From the NCBI GenBank assembly GCA_964350865.1, contig CAYGLJ010000001.1, positions 1 to 64,000 of the forward strand: a stretch of DNA of 64,000 nucleotides. Reading direction: 5' to 3'. Position 1 is the stretch's first letter; every line of letters begins with the position of its first letter. The translations under genes and the position numbers were made by a program. Source of the stretch: Pontimonas sp964350865. GTDB lineage: Bacteria > Actinomycetota > Actinomycetes > Actinomycetales > Microbacteriaceae. Positions 17,368-26,186 of the stretch are shown here, piece after piece. The notes under the pieces are model-generated. The model did no database searches, was not told the DNA's origin, and saw only the letters and a list, made by a program, of their open reading frames with translations.

Positions 17368-18153
17368 TTAGTCACCCTCAAAAACCGCGGGCTTTTTGGT
17401 CATGAACGCTTCCATTCCGCGTTGCACATCCTTGGTTCCCATCAGTGCTCCCAAGCGACTAGGAAGCTTCTGGTGCTCAGCATGAGCATCGACCAGACCA
17501 GCCCGCGCTGACGCCAACGTCGCTTGAACCGCGAGTGGTGCTTGGGCAGCAATCCGGAGGGCGACTTCCGTCGCAGTCTCCAGAGGCGCACTCTCCACCA
17601 CCTGGGTCACAATGCCCATGTGGTGCGCCTCCTGCGCACTCACGGTGTCCGCAGTGAGGAGCAGGCGCATAGCGTTGCTCCACCCGGCAATGCGGGGCAT
17701 CCGGGTTGTCCCTCCTCCGAAGGGAAGGATTCCTCTGGCCACCTCGAGCTGAGCAAACTGCGCGTCCTTCGAGGCGACAATGACATCGCTGGCAAGGGCC
17801 AACTCCACGCCGAGGGTGAAACAGATTCCCTGGATGGCCATCACCACGGGCTTTCGTACCTGTGCTGTCGAGATGCCCCAGGGGTCGATACCGCCTTCGG
17901 GGATAGGCAGGGCACCCGTTGATGCCATCGCTGGTCCCACATCAGCGAGGTCTAATCCGGCGGTGAAGTGATCACCGTGGGCAAAGATAACGCCGACTCG
18001 CAGGCTTGGATCTCGATCTAACTCGCCATAGGCGAGAGCGAGCTCAGCAAGCATGGCCAGGTCAGCGGCGTTTCGTTTATCAGGGCGATTGAGGCCGATA
18101 AAGAGGACGTGATCTTTGCGCTCGAGGGTGACCCTCGTGGGTTCTGTGGTCAT
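17368..18153 (-). CDS. Enoyl-CoA hydratase/isomerase (crotonase) family protein
   Basis: A 261-residue crotonase-fold protein. It has LERKDHVLFIGLNRPDKRNA, the first oxyanion segment FAHGDHFTAGLDLADV and the second VVMAIQGICFTLGVELALASDVIVAS, with LEVARGILPFGGGTTRMPRIAG. The usual Glu of the second catalytic position is not obvious (RGILPFGGGT in place of EVxLGxxPxxG), so the exact reaction is uncertain. It has its own leaderless promoter in the 17-bp gap after pckG. Confidence 0.85.
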   Translation of the reverse strand: MTTEPTRVTLERKDHVLFIGLNRPDKRNAADLAMLAELALAYGELDRDPSLRVGVIFAHGDHFTAGLDLADVGPAMASTGALPIPEGGIDPWGISTAQVRKPVVMAIQGICFTLGVELALASDVIVASKDAQFAQLEVARGILPFGGGTTRMPRIAGWSNAMRLLLTADTVSAQEAHHMGIVTQVVESAPLETATEVALRIAAQAPLAVQATLASARAGLVDAHAEHQKLPSRLGALMGTKDVQRGMEAFMTKKPAVFEGD

Positions 18154-18159
18154 GTTGGA

Positions 18160-18165
18160 ACTCTA
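18160..18165 (-). promoter_or_regulatory. -10 box for a leaderless enoyl-CoA hydratase transcript
   Basis: TAGAGT on the minus strand ends 6 nt before the ATG at 18153, inside the short gap after the pckG stop codon. The gene therefore has its own start site despite following pckG closely. Confidence 0.45.
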
Positions 18166-18170
18166 ACGAT

Positions 18171-20000
18171 TCACGACGAGAGACGCTCCCGGGTGGCGTC
18201 GAGTTCGTGCACAATTTGCTCGGGCAATCGGTCCCCGAAACGACCCAAGAACTCTTCCGCGTCATCGAGGTCAGCACGAATGAGGGCAGGGTCAACGCTG
18301 AGTAGCGTCTCGAGTGCCTCCTCGGTGAGCTCGAGACCCTCGGTGTTGAGGGACTTCGGCAACCATCCAATGGGGGATTCCTTCGCCGCCACGGCGCCCT
18401 CGAGTCTGTTCACAATCCACTCAACGACGCGAGAGTTTTCCCCGAACCCTGGCCAGATGAAGTGACCATCAGAGTCTTTCTGGAACCAATTCACGTGGAA
18501 GATGCGAGGCATCCGACCAACACCGCGCAACCGATCGCCCATGTCGAGCCAGTTCTGCATGTAGTCGCCCATGTTGTAGCCGCAAAACGGGAGCATCGCG
18601 AAGGGGTCTCGGCGCACTTCGCCGAGAGTCCCTTCGGCGGCCGCGGTTTTCTCCGACGCCATAGTTGCTCCGAGAAACACCCCATGTTTCCAATCTCTGG
18701 CCTCGACCACCAAAGGCATCGTGGTTGAGCGTCGTCCGCCAAAGATGATGGCGTCGACCGGGACACCCTCGGGGTCATCCCATTCAGAGGCAAGACTTCC
18801 ACACGCCCCAAGCTTCACCGTGAACCGTGCGTTCGGGTGAGCGGCAGGGGATCCAGACATTGGGTCAAAGAGCTCTCCCCGCCAATCGGTGAGACCTTCG
18901 GGGACCTCTTTCGACATTCCCTCCCACCAGACGTCACCTTCCGGGGTAAGGGCGACATTGGTGAACACGGTGTTGGAGGAGAGCATGTCCATCGCGACCG
19001 GGTTCGTGCTTGCACTCGTTCCTGGTGCAACACCAAAGAACCCAGCCTCAGGATTGATGGCGCGAAGGCGCCCATCGGATCCTGGCGCCAGCCAGGCGAT
19101 GTCATCGCCGAGTGTCTCGACTGTCCAGCCGGGGAGGCTTGGCTGCATCATCGCGAAGTTGGTTTTGCCACAGGCGCTGGGGAACGCTGCGACCACGGTG
19201 TAAGACTTGCCCTCGGGGTTCGTGATCTTCACGAGCAACATGTGCTCGGCCATCCAGCCTTCCTCACGGGCCAGCACGGAGGCGATGCGCAGAGCAAATG
19301 CTTTCTTCGGGAGTAACGCATTCCCGCCGTAGGCAGACCCGAACGACCAGATTTCTTTGGTCTCGGGGAAATGGGAAATGTATTTGTTCTCATGACACGG
19401 CCAGGCTGTGTCGGCTTCACCCTCGGCAAGCGGGGACCCCACCGTGTGGAGGCACTTCACCCACGAGGCGCCCTCCGAGATGGCGCCCAGCACATCGGAT
19501 CGGACTCGCACCATCATGTGCAAGCTCAGGACTACGTAGGGTGAGTCGGTGATTTGAACACCGAGTCTCGCCATCGGAGAGTCCAGGGGGCCCATGGAGA
19601 AGGGGACGACATAGAGGGTGCGACCGCGCATTGCGCCGCGGCTGAGGTCCCGCAGGGTCTCGCGCATCGTGCTGGGGTCTTCCCAGTTGTTGGTGGGGCC
19701 AGCGTCATTGGGGTCATGGGAGCAAATAAAGGTGCGTGACTCGACTCGGGCCACGTCGGTGGGTTCACTGCGAGCGAGGTAGCTTCCCGGGCGCACATCA
19801 TCGTTGAGTCGGGTGAGGGTTCCTTGAGCGACCATCACGTCAATGAGGTGTTGGGCTTCTTCGGGAGATCCGTCACACCACACAACGCTGTGGGGTTCTA
19901 GCAGGGCAGTGGCTTCATTGACCCACTCCTGAACGTCGATCGGACGGTGAGAGCCGGTGGTGGGGGTTTCGCTGCTTCGCTGATTAAGAGTCATAGACAT
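18171..20000 (-). CDS. pckG: Phosphoenolpyruvate carboxykinase (GTP)
   Basis: A 609-residue GTP-type PEPCK. It has RTFICSHDPNDAGPTNNWEDP, the nucleotide P-loop FPSACGKTNFAMM with the reactive Cys (about residue 280), ETLGDDIAWL, FGGRRSTTMPLV and FCGYNMGDYMQNW. It interconverts oxaloacetate and PEP at the branch between the TCA cycle and gluconeogenesis. ATG 20000 is supported by GAGGAG 6 nt upstream. It is divergent from a RamB-like regulator of acetate/propionate metabolism, which fits carbon-source control of this gene. Confidence 0.97.
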   Translation of the reverse strand: MSMTLNQRSSETPTTGSHRPIDVQEWVNEATALLEPHSVVWCDGSPEEAQHLIDVMVAQGTLTRLNDDVRPGSYLARSEPTDVARVESRTFICSHDPNDAGPTNNWEDPSTMRETLRDLSRGAMRGRTLYVVPFSMGPLDSPMARLGVQITDSPYVVLSLHMMVRVRSDVLGAISEGASWVKCLHTVGSPLAEGEADTAWPCHENKYISHFPETKEIWSFGSAYGGNALLPKKAFALRIASVLAREEGWMAEHMLLVKITNPEGKSYTVVAAFPSACGKTNFAMMQPSLPGWTVETLGDDIAWLAPGSDGRLRAINPEAGFFGVAPGTSASTNPVAMDMLSSNTVFTNVALTPEGDVWWEGMSKEVPEGLTDWRGELFDPMSGSPAAHPNARFTVKLGACGSLASEWDDPEGVPVDAIIFGGRRSTTMPLVVEARDWKHGVFLGATMASEKTAAAEGTLGEVRRDPFAMLPFCGYNMGDYMQNWLDMGDRLRGVGRMPRIFHVNWFQKDSDGHFIWPGFGENSRVVEWIVNRLEGAVAAKESPIGWLPKSLNTEGLELTEEALETLLSVDPALIRADLDDAEEFLGRFGDRLPEQIVHELDATRERLSS

Positions 20001-20030
20001 AATCGCTCCTCGGTGGTGGTCTCACACCAG

Positions 20031-20104
20031 TTTTGTCAAGACCAAGGGGTGTGTTTGACCAAATTGCTTGTCAAAAAACACTCTTTTTGCGTTATTGTCA
20101 GAGA
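20031..20104. promoter_or_regulatory. pckG/ramB divergent control region with repeats and a leaderless ramB promoter
   Basis: For ramB, TATTGT (20093-20098) ends 6 nt before the ATG at 20105, with TTGTCA (20068-20073) as a possible -35. TTTGAC (20054-20059) and GTCAAA (20070-20075) form an inverted repeat with a 10-nt spacer covering that -35. The heptamer TTGTCAA also occurs at 20033-20039, 35 bp from its second copy at 20068-20074. These repeats are good candidates for autoregulatory and pckG-controlling sites. No clear -10 for pckG is visible. Confidence 0.55.
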
Positions 20105-21556
20105 ATGGTGGAAATCTTGGCGCTCGGGCAACGAGTCCGGCATGCACGGCAGCAAGCAGGTCTGACCTTGGAGGAGCTTTCGGTTCAGGTCGGTGTCACC
20201 GCCAGTCAGTTATCTCTGGTGGAAACGGGGAAGCGAGAAGCCAAGATCGGGTTGCTCTCCTCCTTGGCAAGCGCTCTGGGAGTTGAGGTCTCAGAGCTCT
20301 TGGATGAAACTCCGCCCAACGAGCGAGCACGTCTCGAGCGAGAGTGGGCGAGTGCTGCGGCAAGTCCGCTGGTTTCCTCACTGGGTCTTCCTCCGCTTCG
20401 CGTGTCAAAGTCGGTCTCTGATGAGCACTTGCAGGTCATGGTGGGGCTGTATCACGAGCTCGTTCGACGAGAAAAGTTAGCTCTCGCAACCCCTGAAGAA
20501 GCGCGTCGCGCGAACACCGAGCTTCGCCACCACATGCGAGAGCTGAACAACTACCGCGGTGACCTGGAAGAGCTCGCCGAGGATCTCGTCCGCTCGGTGG
20601 GGCACACCTCGAGCGGTGCGCTGACGCACCGCGAGGTCGCGATGATGGCGGGGAAGCTTGGCCTTGAAATTGTCCACGTGGGAGATCTTCCCCGAAGTGC
20701 GAGAAGCGTCACGGACCTGGAGAACGGTCGGATTTATCTCCCGCCAGCGTCCATTCCCGGCGGGCACGGTCTTCGCTCCCTGGCTCTGCAGGCCATCGCC
20801 CACCAGGTGCTTTCGCACCCTGTTCCGAAAACCTATGAAGAGTTCCTGCAACAGCGACTGGATATCAACTATTTCGCGGCAGCCTGCCTGATGCCGAAAA
20901 CCCAGGCGCTCGAGTTCCTCCACGCCTCGAAAAAGTCCAAGAATCTCGCGGTCGAGGATTTCCGGGATGCGTTTGGTGTTACCCACGAGGCAGCCGGTCT
21001 TCGGTTCATGAACTTAGCGACCGAGCACTTGGGCCTGCCGCTGCACTTTCTGCGGGTGGGTGATGACGGTGTCGTGTACAAGGCGTATGAGAATGACGGC
21101 TTAGCGCTCCCGGAGGACGTCACCGGATCCACTGAAGGCCAGATTGTCTGTCGGCACTGGAGCGCCCGGGAGGCGTTTGTTCGGACCAATCGCACCACGG
21201 AGTATTACCAATACACCGACACCCCTGAGGGCACCTTTTGGGAGTCCACTCAGATTGGAACCTCCACGGCAGATGAGTTCTCCATCACCGTCGGGGTGAA
21301 GTTTGAGGATGCGAAGTGGTTCCGCGGTCGAGACACCACCGAGCGGAAAGTCTCCAAGTGCCCGGACACAGAGTGTTGTCGCCGCCCCGTTCCCGCTTTG
21401 CGCGAGAAATGGGCGGGCAAAGCGTGGACGAGTGCTCGCCTGCACGCCCACGTGCTCTCGCCGCTTCGAGGGGGCTTGTTCCCCGGCGTGGATGATGTGG
21501 AACTGTTTGAGTTCTTGGAAGTCCACGAGTCTCCCGATGGGACCACTGACGGGTAA
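20105..21556 (+). CDS. ramB: RamB-like XRE-family regulator (short-chain acyl-CoA sensing, DUF2083)
   Basis: About 483 residues. The N-terminal Cro/CI helix-turn-helix (VRHARQQAGLTLEELSVQVG, SQLSLVETGKREAKIGLLSSLASALG) is followed by an ImmA-like peptidase-fold domain (about 230-290; HQVLSHPVPKTYEEFLQQRLDINYFAAACLMP) in which the usual HExxH is not kept. The C-terminal region has a Cys-containing segment (SKCPDTECCRRP) typical of RamB/ScfR proteins. The family controls acetate, glyoxylate and propionate genes. I start it at ATG 20105, not upstream at 20033, because the HTH begins there and a leaderless -10 fits. The symbol is given by similarity only. Confidence 0.82.
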   Translation: MVEILALGQRVRHARQQAGLTLEELSVQVGVTASQLSLVETGKREAKIGLLSSLASALGVEVSELLDETPPNERARLEREWASAAASPLVSSLGLPPLRVSKSVSDEHLQVMVGLYHELVRREKLALATPEEARRANTELRHHMRELNNYRGDLEELAEDLVRSVGHTSSGALTHREVAMMAGKLGLEIVHVGDLPRSARSVTDLENGRIYLPPASIPGGHGLRSLALQAIAHQVLSHPVPKTYEEFLQQRLDINYFAAACLMPKTQALEFLHASKKSKNLAVEDFRDAFGVTHEAAGLRFMNLATEHLGLPLHFLRVGDDGVVYKAYENDGLALPEDVTGSTEGQIVCRHWSAREAFVRTNRTTEYYQYTDTPEGTFWESTQIGTSTADEFSITVGVKFEDAKWFRGRDTTERKVSKCPDTECCRRPVPALREKWAGKAWTSARLHAHVLSPLRGGLFPGVDDVELFEFLEVHESPDGTTDG

Positions 21557-21559
21557 ATG

Positions 21560-21632
21560 TGCCCCCAGTAGGATTCGAACCTACGGCCTTCTGCTCCGGA
21601 GGCAGACGCTCTATCCCCTGAGCTATGGGGGC
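21560..21632 (-). tRNA. tRNA-Arg (anticodon CCG)
   Basis: A 73-nt cloverleaf. The 7-bp acceptor stem is GCCCCCA/TGGGGGC with discriminator A. The D arm is GCTC...GAGC, the anticodon arm TCTGC-CTCCGGA-GCAGA has CCG in the loop, and the T arm is GTAGG-TTCGAAT-CCTAC. The 3' CCA is not encoded. It decodes CGG. It lies divergent from, and next to, argS, the gene for its own synthetase. Confidence 0.97.
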
Positions 21633-21688
21633 TCGGTGGGGCATCCACCAGGGTACAACCTCGACGGGCTCTGGAGAGCCCCCGCTAC

Positions 21689-21694
21689 TAGGAT
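21689..21694 (+). promoter_or_regulatory. -10 box for a leaderless argS transcript
   Basis: TAGGAT ends 8 nt before the GTG at 21703; an overlapping TACTAG lies 3 nt upstream. No Shine-Dalgarno precedes the GTG. It lies just upstream of the divergent tRNA-Arg gene. Confidence 0.4.
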
Positions 21695-21702
21695 GGGGCG
21701 TT

Positions 21703-23352
21703 GTGGACCCCCGAGCTTTAGCCGCCCTCATTCGAGAGAGCGCCAGTCGCCATCTTGGCCAGGCTCCAGAGCTCTCCGACGATGACATCGCACTTGAGCG
21801 CCCCAAAAACAGGGACCACGGCGATTGGGCGACCTCGATTGCATTGAAACTGGCCAAGGTCGCAGGCTCCAATCCCCGAGACCTCGCTACCGCCATCGCC
21901 ACGGAGTTGTTGACCCACGAGGGAATCCAGTCCGCAGAGGTCGCAGGCCCAGGCTTTATCAACATCACGCTGGATGCCGGTAGCGCTGGTGAACTGGTGA
22001 AAACCATCGTGGAGGCGGGGGAGTCCTACGGGCAGGGCACAGAGCTTGCCGGTCAGGTCATCAATGTGGAGTATGTCTCGGCGAATCCCACCGGACCACT
22101 TCACATTGGCCACACCCGCTGGGCAGCATTGGGTGACTCTCTCGTGCGGGTACTGCGGGCAGCGGGTGCGAGTGTGACGTCCGAGTTCTACATCAACGAC
22201 CAAGGTGTCCAAATGGACAAGTTTGGGCTCTCCGTCATCGCAGCCGCAGAGGGGTCGAATCCCCCCGAGGATGGCTATCAGGGGGAATACATCCAAGACT
22301 TAGCAAGGAGGGTTCTTGAGCGGGTCCCCGACTTGCTAACACTTCCCGAACCCACTCGCACCGAGACTGCCCGTGACCAGGCTTATGAACTTCAACTGGG
22401 AGACATCCAGGAATCTCTCGCTCGGTTCAACGTTCACTTTGATGTCTGGTTCTCAGAGCGCACTCTGCACGCACCAGACGACGCGGGTCACAGCCTGATC
22501 GATAACTCGGTAGAGCGTTTGCGCGCTGGCGGTCACGTATTTGACGAAGAGGGTGCCACCTGGGTCCGCACCACCGATTTTGGCGATGACAAAGATCGGG
22601 TTATTCGTCGTGCCAACGGTGCGTATACCTACTTCGCTGCGGATGCCGCCTACTACCTCTCCAAATCAGACCGCGGTTTTTGGAAGAAGATCTACCTCCT
22701 CGGTGCTGATCACCACGGCTACATCCACCGCCTGAAAGCGCTTGCCGGTGCTGCTGGGGATGACCCCGAGGTGAATGTGGAGATCCTGATTGGCCAATTG
22801 GTGAGCATCAACGGGGCAAAGCTCTCTAAGCGCGCGGGCAACATTGTGGAACTCGATGATCTCCAAGCCTGGTTGGGAACAGATGCGCTTCGCTACTCGC
22901 TAGCGCGCTACCCGGCAGATTCCCCGCTCACCCTGGACTCTGACATTCTCACCAAGCGCAGCAATGACAACCCCGTGTTCTATGTCCAATACGCCCACGC
23001 CCGCACCCACCAGGTCGCGAGGAACGCGGCGGCTGCCGGTGTCACAGCGGAGACGTTTGAGCCGGGAACCCTCACCCACGACACCGAGTCGACCCTGATC
23101 GCCTCGCTGGGAGATTTTCCCCGGGTTGTTGCTCAAGCAGCAGAGCTGCGCGAGCCCCACCGGGTCGCCCGATATCTCGAAGAGGTCGCCGCGGTCTATC
23201 ACCGCTGGTATGACGCCTGTCGCGTCACGCCGCAGGGAGATGACCCCATCGACAGTGTGCACGGAACCAGGTTGTGGCTCAACGACGCCACCGGTCAGGT
23301 GCTACGCAATGGTTTGTTCCTGCTCGGTGTGAGTGCACCTGAGCGTATGTAG
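21703..23352 (+). CDS. argS: Arginyl-tRNA synthetase
   Basis: About 549 residues, class Ia. It has an Arg-specific N-terminal domain (PRALAALIRESASRHLG, KNRDHGDWATSIALKLAK), SANPTGPLHIGH at about residues 125-136 as the HIGH box, and KLSKRAGNIVELDDL in the KMSKS region. The C-terminal anticodon-binding DALR domain contains REPHRVARYLEEVAAVYHRWYD. GTG 21703 is preferred because a longer reading from 21625 would run into the tRNA gene. It heads the lysA-hom-thrC-thrB gene run. Confidence 0.95.
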   Translation: MDPRALAALIRESASRHLGQAPELSDDDIALERPKNRDHGDWATSIALKLAKVAGSNPRDLATAIATELLTHEGIQSAEVAGPGFINITLDAGSAGELVKTIVEAGESYGQGTELAGQVINVEYVSANPTGPLHIGHTRWAALGDSLVRVLRAAGASVTSEFYINDQGVQMDKFGLSVIAAAEGSNPPEDGYQGEYIQDLARRVLERVPDLLTLPEPTRTETARDQAYELQLGDIQESLARFNVHFDVWFSERTLHAPDDAGHSLIDNSVERLRAGGHVFDEEGATWVRTTDFGDDKDRVIRRANGAYTYFAADAAYYLSKSDRGFWKKIYLLGADHHGYIHRLKALAGAAGDDPEVNVEILIGQLVSINGAKLSKRAGNIVELDDLQAWLGTDALRYSLARYPADSPLTLDSDILTKRSNDNPVFYVQYAHARTHQVARNAAAAGVTAETFEPGTLTHDTESTLIASLGDFPRVVAQAAELREPHRVARYLEEVAAVYHRWYDACRVTPQGDDPIDSVHGTRLWLNDATGQVLRNGLFLLGVSAPERM

Positions 23353-23415
23353 CTATTGCCCTCACTGGCGATTCGCTATCCTGGGGGAGGCTTCAGGGAC
23401 CAATCCGGGTTCGCT

Positions 23416-23447
23416 CGCCTCACACCAAGACTGCGACTCGTGAGGTG
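23416..23447 (+). promoter_or_regulatory. Hairpin that pairs with the lysA ribosome binding site
   Basis: CGCCTCAC (23416-23423) can pair with GTGAGGTG (23440-23447) over 8 bp with one G-T wobble and a 16-nt loop. GTGAGG is the best Shine-Dalgarno for the lysA GTG at 23454, so the fold would hide it. A TATCCT (23377-23382) upstream could be a -10 box. There is no resemblance to the lysine riboswitch. Confidence 0.4.
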
Positions 23448-23453
23448 AGTGTT

Positions 23454-24857
23454 GTGTCTAATCCCCTAGCTCCAGGGTGGCTTCCAGCCCCTGGTGATGC
23501 GAATGCCCTGCATTCGGGGATTTGGCCTGCCAGCATGCGCCGGGATGACACCGGGGTGCTCGAGCTCGGGGGAGTGCCCGTCACAGAACTTATCGAGCAC
23601 TATGGTTCCCCGCTCTATGTCTTTGACCAGGACGACCTCATCTCTCGTGCACAGAGTGTCCAAGAGGCCGTAAGTTCTGCGTGCGCGCGGCATGGCATCA
23701 CCGGCAGTGTCTATTACGCATCCAAATCCTTTATCTCTGGACATGTGGTGTCCTGGATTGAGGACGCTGGACTCGGGTTTGATGTGGCGAGCGCCGGAGA
23801 GATGGCGATTGCGCTTGCCGGCGGCGCCAACCCCGACCACCTCGAGTTTCAGGGAAACAACAAATCCGAGGATGAAATCGCCCAAGCCATGAGTGCGGGG
23901 GTGGCGACCATTGTGATTGATGCGCCCATCGAGGCAACTCGTATTCAAGCGATTGCCTCGTCCATGGACACGCGGCAAAAGGTCATGATCCGAGTGAACA
24001 CGGGTGTTCACGCGGATACCCACGACTATTTGGCGACTGCACGAGAAGATCAAAAGTTTGGGTTGTCTCCCGAGGAGGCGATCGCTCTGGTGTCGGTCAT
24101 TAGAGACTCCTCGCACCTCGACTTCGTGGGTCTGCACTCCCACATTGGGTCGCAAATCTTTCGCACCGAGGGATTCCTCGAAGCGGCCACCCGGATGGTG
24201 GAGGTTTACCAGCAGGTTCGACGAGAGGGCGAGGCCTTCACCCTCAACCTGGGAGGCGGTTTCGGCATTGCCTACACCGAGGCCGACGAGCCGATGGCGG
24301 TGTCGCACCTGATAGACACCATCGTTGACCACGTTGCCAACCTCTGCACCGCTCAAGGACTCCCCATCCCGAACCTTGCATTTGAGCCAGGTCGAGTGAT
24401 TTCCGGGCCCGCCGGAGTAACCCTTTACACGGTCGGTGTGACCAAGCCGGTCACCGTTCACGAGGGTGATCAGGTGGCGACCAGGCTCTATGTGAGTGTC
24501 GATGGCGGCATGAGCGATAACGCGAGGCCGGCACTTTACGGCGCTAACTACAGCGCTCGGATCGCCTCCCGGGCATCCGGCGAGCCACCCGCACTGGTGC
24601 GGGTGGTGGGTAAGCACTGTGAGAGCGGCGACATTGTCGTGAACGCTGAGTATCTGCCCGGCGATGTGGCGCCGGGTGATGTGCTCGCCGTGGCTGCCAC
24701 TGGCGCGTATTGCTATTCGCTCTCCAGCAATTACAACGTGGTCGGGCGCCCACCGGTTGTCGCCGTCTCGGGTGGCTCCTCTACCCTGATGGTGGCGGGC
24801 GAGACCCTCGATGACGTATTGGCTAGGGATCAGGGACTCTCGAGAGGTCAGGGATAA
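23454..24857 (+). CDS. lysA: Diaminopimelate decarboxylase
   Basis: About 467 residues, a fold-III PLP enzyme. It has YYASKSF with the PLP Lys (about residue 91), GLDFV-type SGGEM replaced by GFDVASAGEMAIAL, HSHIGSQIF, NLGGGFGIAY, EPGRVISGPAG and the catalytic Cys region GKHCESGDIV. It makes L-lysine and, upstream, controls diaminopimelate. GTG 23454 is favoured because GTGAGG ends 8 nt before it. GTG 23445 is in frame but overlaps that site, so it is less likely. It is followed 4 bp later by hom. Confidence 0.93.
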   Translation: MSNPLAPGWLPAPGDANALHSGIWPASMRRDDTGVLELGGVPVTELIEHYGSPLYVFDQDDLISRAQSVQEAVSSACARHGITGSVYYASKSFISGHVVSWIEDAGLGFDVASAGEMAIALAGGANPDHLEFQGNNKSEDEIAQAMSAGVATIVIDAPIEATRIQAIASSMDTRQKVMIRVNTGVHADTHDYLATAREDQKFGLSPEEAIALVSVIRDSSHLDFVGLHSHIGSQIFRTEGFLEAATRMVEVYQQVRREGEAFTLNLGGGFGIAYTEADEPMAVSHLIDTIVDHVANLCTAQGLPIPNLAFEPGRVISGPAGVTLYTVGVTKPVTVHEGDQVATRLYVSVDGGMSDNARPALYGANYSARIASRASGEPPALVRVVGKHCESGDIVVNAEYLPGDVAPGDVLAVAATGAYCYSLSSNYNVVGRPPVVAVSGGSSTLMVAGETLDDVLARDQGLSRGQG

Positions 24858-24861
24858 GACA

Positions 24862-26181
24862 ATGCGCGAGAACTATAGGAAGCTTCGGGTTGCCGTCCTC
24901 GGTGGCGGAACGGTGGGGGCTCAGGTAGCCCACAGGCTGCTGGAGAATGCTGACGAGCTCGGTTCGCGCTCCGGTGCTGGCCTGGAGCTCATCGGTGTCG
25001 CCGTTCGTGACCTCTCGGCAAAGCGTTCAGTATCACTGCCGAAAGAGCTTCTGACCACGGATCCACACTCCCTCATTGTGGGAGCAGACATTGTGGTGGA
25101 ACTGATGGGCGGCCTCGAGCCCGCGCGAACCCTCATTTTGGAAGCCCTCACCTCCGGTGCGGATGTCATTACCGCGAACAAGGCGCTCCTGGCCGAGCAC
25201 GGCCCCGAGCTTTTTGATGCCGCGGCCAAAGTAGGCGCACAGTTGTATTACGAGGCGGCAGTGGCAGCAGCCATCCCGATTATTCGTCCACTGCGCGATT
25301 CCCTCGCGGGTGACCACGTCACCAAAATCATGGGCATCGTGAACGGCACGACCAACTACATCCTCGATGAGATGGACACCCTGGGCCTCGGTTTCGACGA
25401 AGCGCTTGCGGCGGCCACTGAGCTGGGTTACGCCGAAGCTGACCCTACTGCGGACATCGAAGGGTTTGATGCCGCACAAAAAGCCTCCATCCTGTCTTCT
25501 CTTGCTTTCCACACCGCGGTGCCGCTGGGCGACGTCTACCGTGAGGGCATTACCGGGGTGAGCGCCGCTCAGATTGAAGCTGCGAAGCGCTCCGGTCACG
25601 TCATCAAACTGCTGGCTATTTGTGAGCGAAGGGTTGATGCACACACCGGCCACGAGGGTGTGAGCACTCGCGTGCACCCCACCCTGATTCCGCGCACCCA
25701 CCCCTTGGCAGCTGCTCGCGGAGCCAACAACGCGGTCTACGTGGAGGCTGAAGCTGCCGGCCCCCTGATGTTCTACGGCGCCGGTGCTGGTGGCCCCGAA
25801 ACTGCGTCCGCAGTGCTCGGCGACATCGTGTCCGCGGCACGTCGGCACGTGGTCGGCGGTCCGGGTGTGGGGGAGAGCACCCACGCTGACCTCCCCAGTA
25901 TTCCTTTGTCACACGTGGAGAGCAGGCTTCAGATCACCCTCGTCGTGACCGACCAGCCCGGTGTTCTCGCCGCAATTGCGGGAGTGTTTAGTGAGCACCA
26001 GGTCTCGGTGGAAACACTCCACCAGAGCGCCTCGACCAGCCAGGATGCGGGAGACCAGACCGCTACGCTTGTCATCCAGACACATCTTGCGTCCGAAGAG
26101 CGCACGCAGGCCACCATCGCTGCACTTGCGCAGAACCCGGTGGTGTTGAGCGTGTCCAGTGTGTTGCGAGTAGAGGGATAG
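24862..26181 (+). CDS. hom: Homoserine dehydrogenase
   Basis: About 439 residues. It has an N-terminal NAD(P) loop VAVLGGGTVGAQVAHRLL, VVELMGGLEPAR, TANKALLAEHG, the substrate signature GIVNGTTNYILDEM and YAEADPTADIEGFDAAQKASIL, and a C-terminal ACT domain (about 355-439; LVVTDQPGVLAAIAGVFSEHQVSVETLHQ) for threonine feedback. It makes homoserine, which feeds both threonine synthesis (thrB, thrC next door) and methionine synthesis (metX in this window). ATG 24862 is chosen because CAGGG lies at the right distance. Confidence 0.95.
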   Translation: MRENYRKLRVAVLGGGTVGAQVAHRLLENADELGSRSGAGLELIGVAVRDLSAKRSVSLPKELLTTDPHSLIVGADIVVELMGGLEPARTLILEALTSGADVITANKALLAEHGPELFDAAAKVGAQLYYEAAVAAAIPIIRPLRDSLAGDHVTKIMGIVNGTTNYILDEMDTLGLGFDEALAAATELGYAEADPTADIEGFDAAQKASILSSLAFHTAVPLGDVYREGITGVSAAQIEAAKRSGHVIKLLAICERRVDAHTGHEGVSTRVHPTLIPRTHPLAAARGANNAVYVEAEAAGPLMFYGAGAGGPETASAVLGDIVSAARRHVVGGPGVGESTHADLPSIPLSHVESRLQITLVVTDQPGVLAAIAGVFSEHQVSVETLHQSASTSQDAGDQTATLVIQTHLASEERTQATIAALAQNPVVLSVSSVLRVEG

Positions 26182-26186
26182 GTCAG

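Noticed and set aside
20033..20104. Upstream extension of ramB from 20033
   Set aside because: The extra 24 codons cover the operator-like repeats and the -10 box, and the HTH alignment begins at 20105.
21285..22007. 240-codon minus-strand frame crossing the tRNA-Arg gene
   Set aside because: It overlaps ramB, the tRNA and argS, and has no motif.
23466..24617. 383-codon open frame antisense to lysA
   Set aside because: It lies wholly inside lysA, with no recognisable motif or promoter; same explanation.
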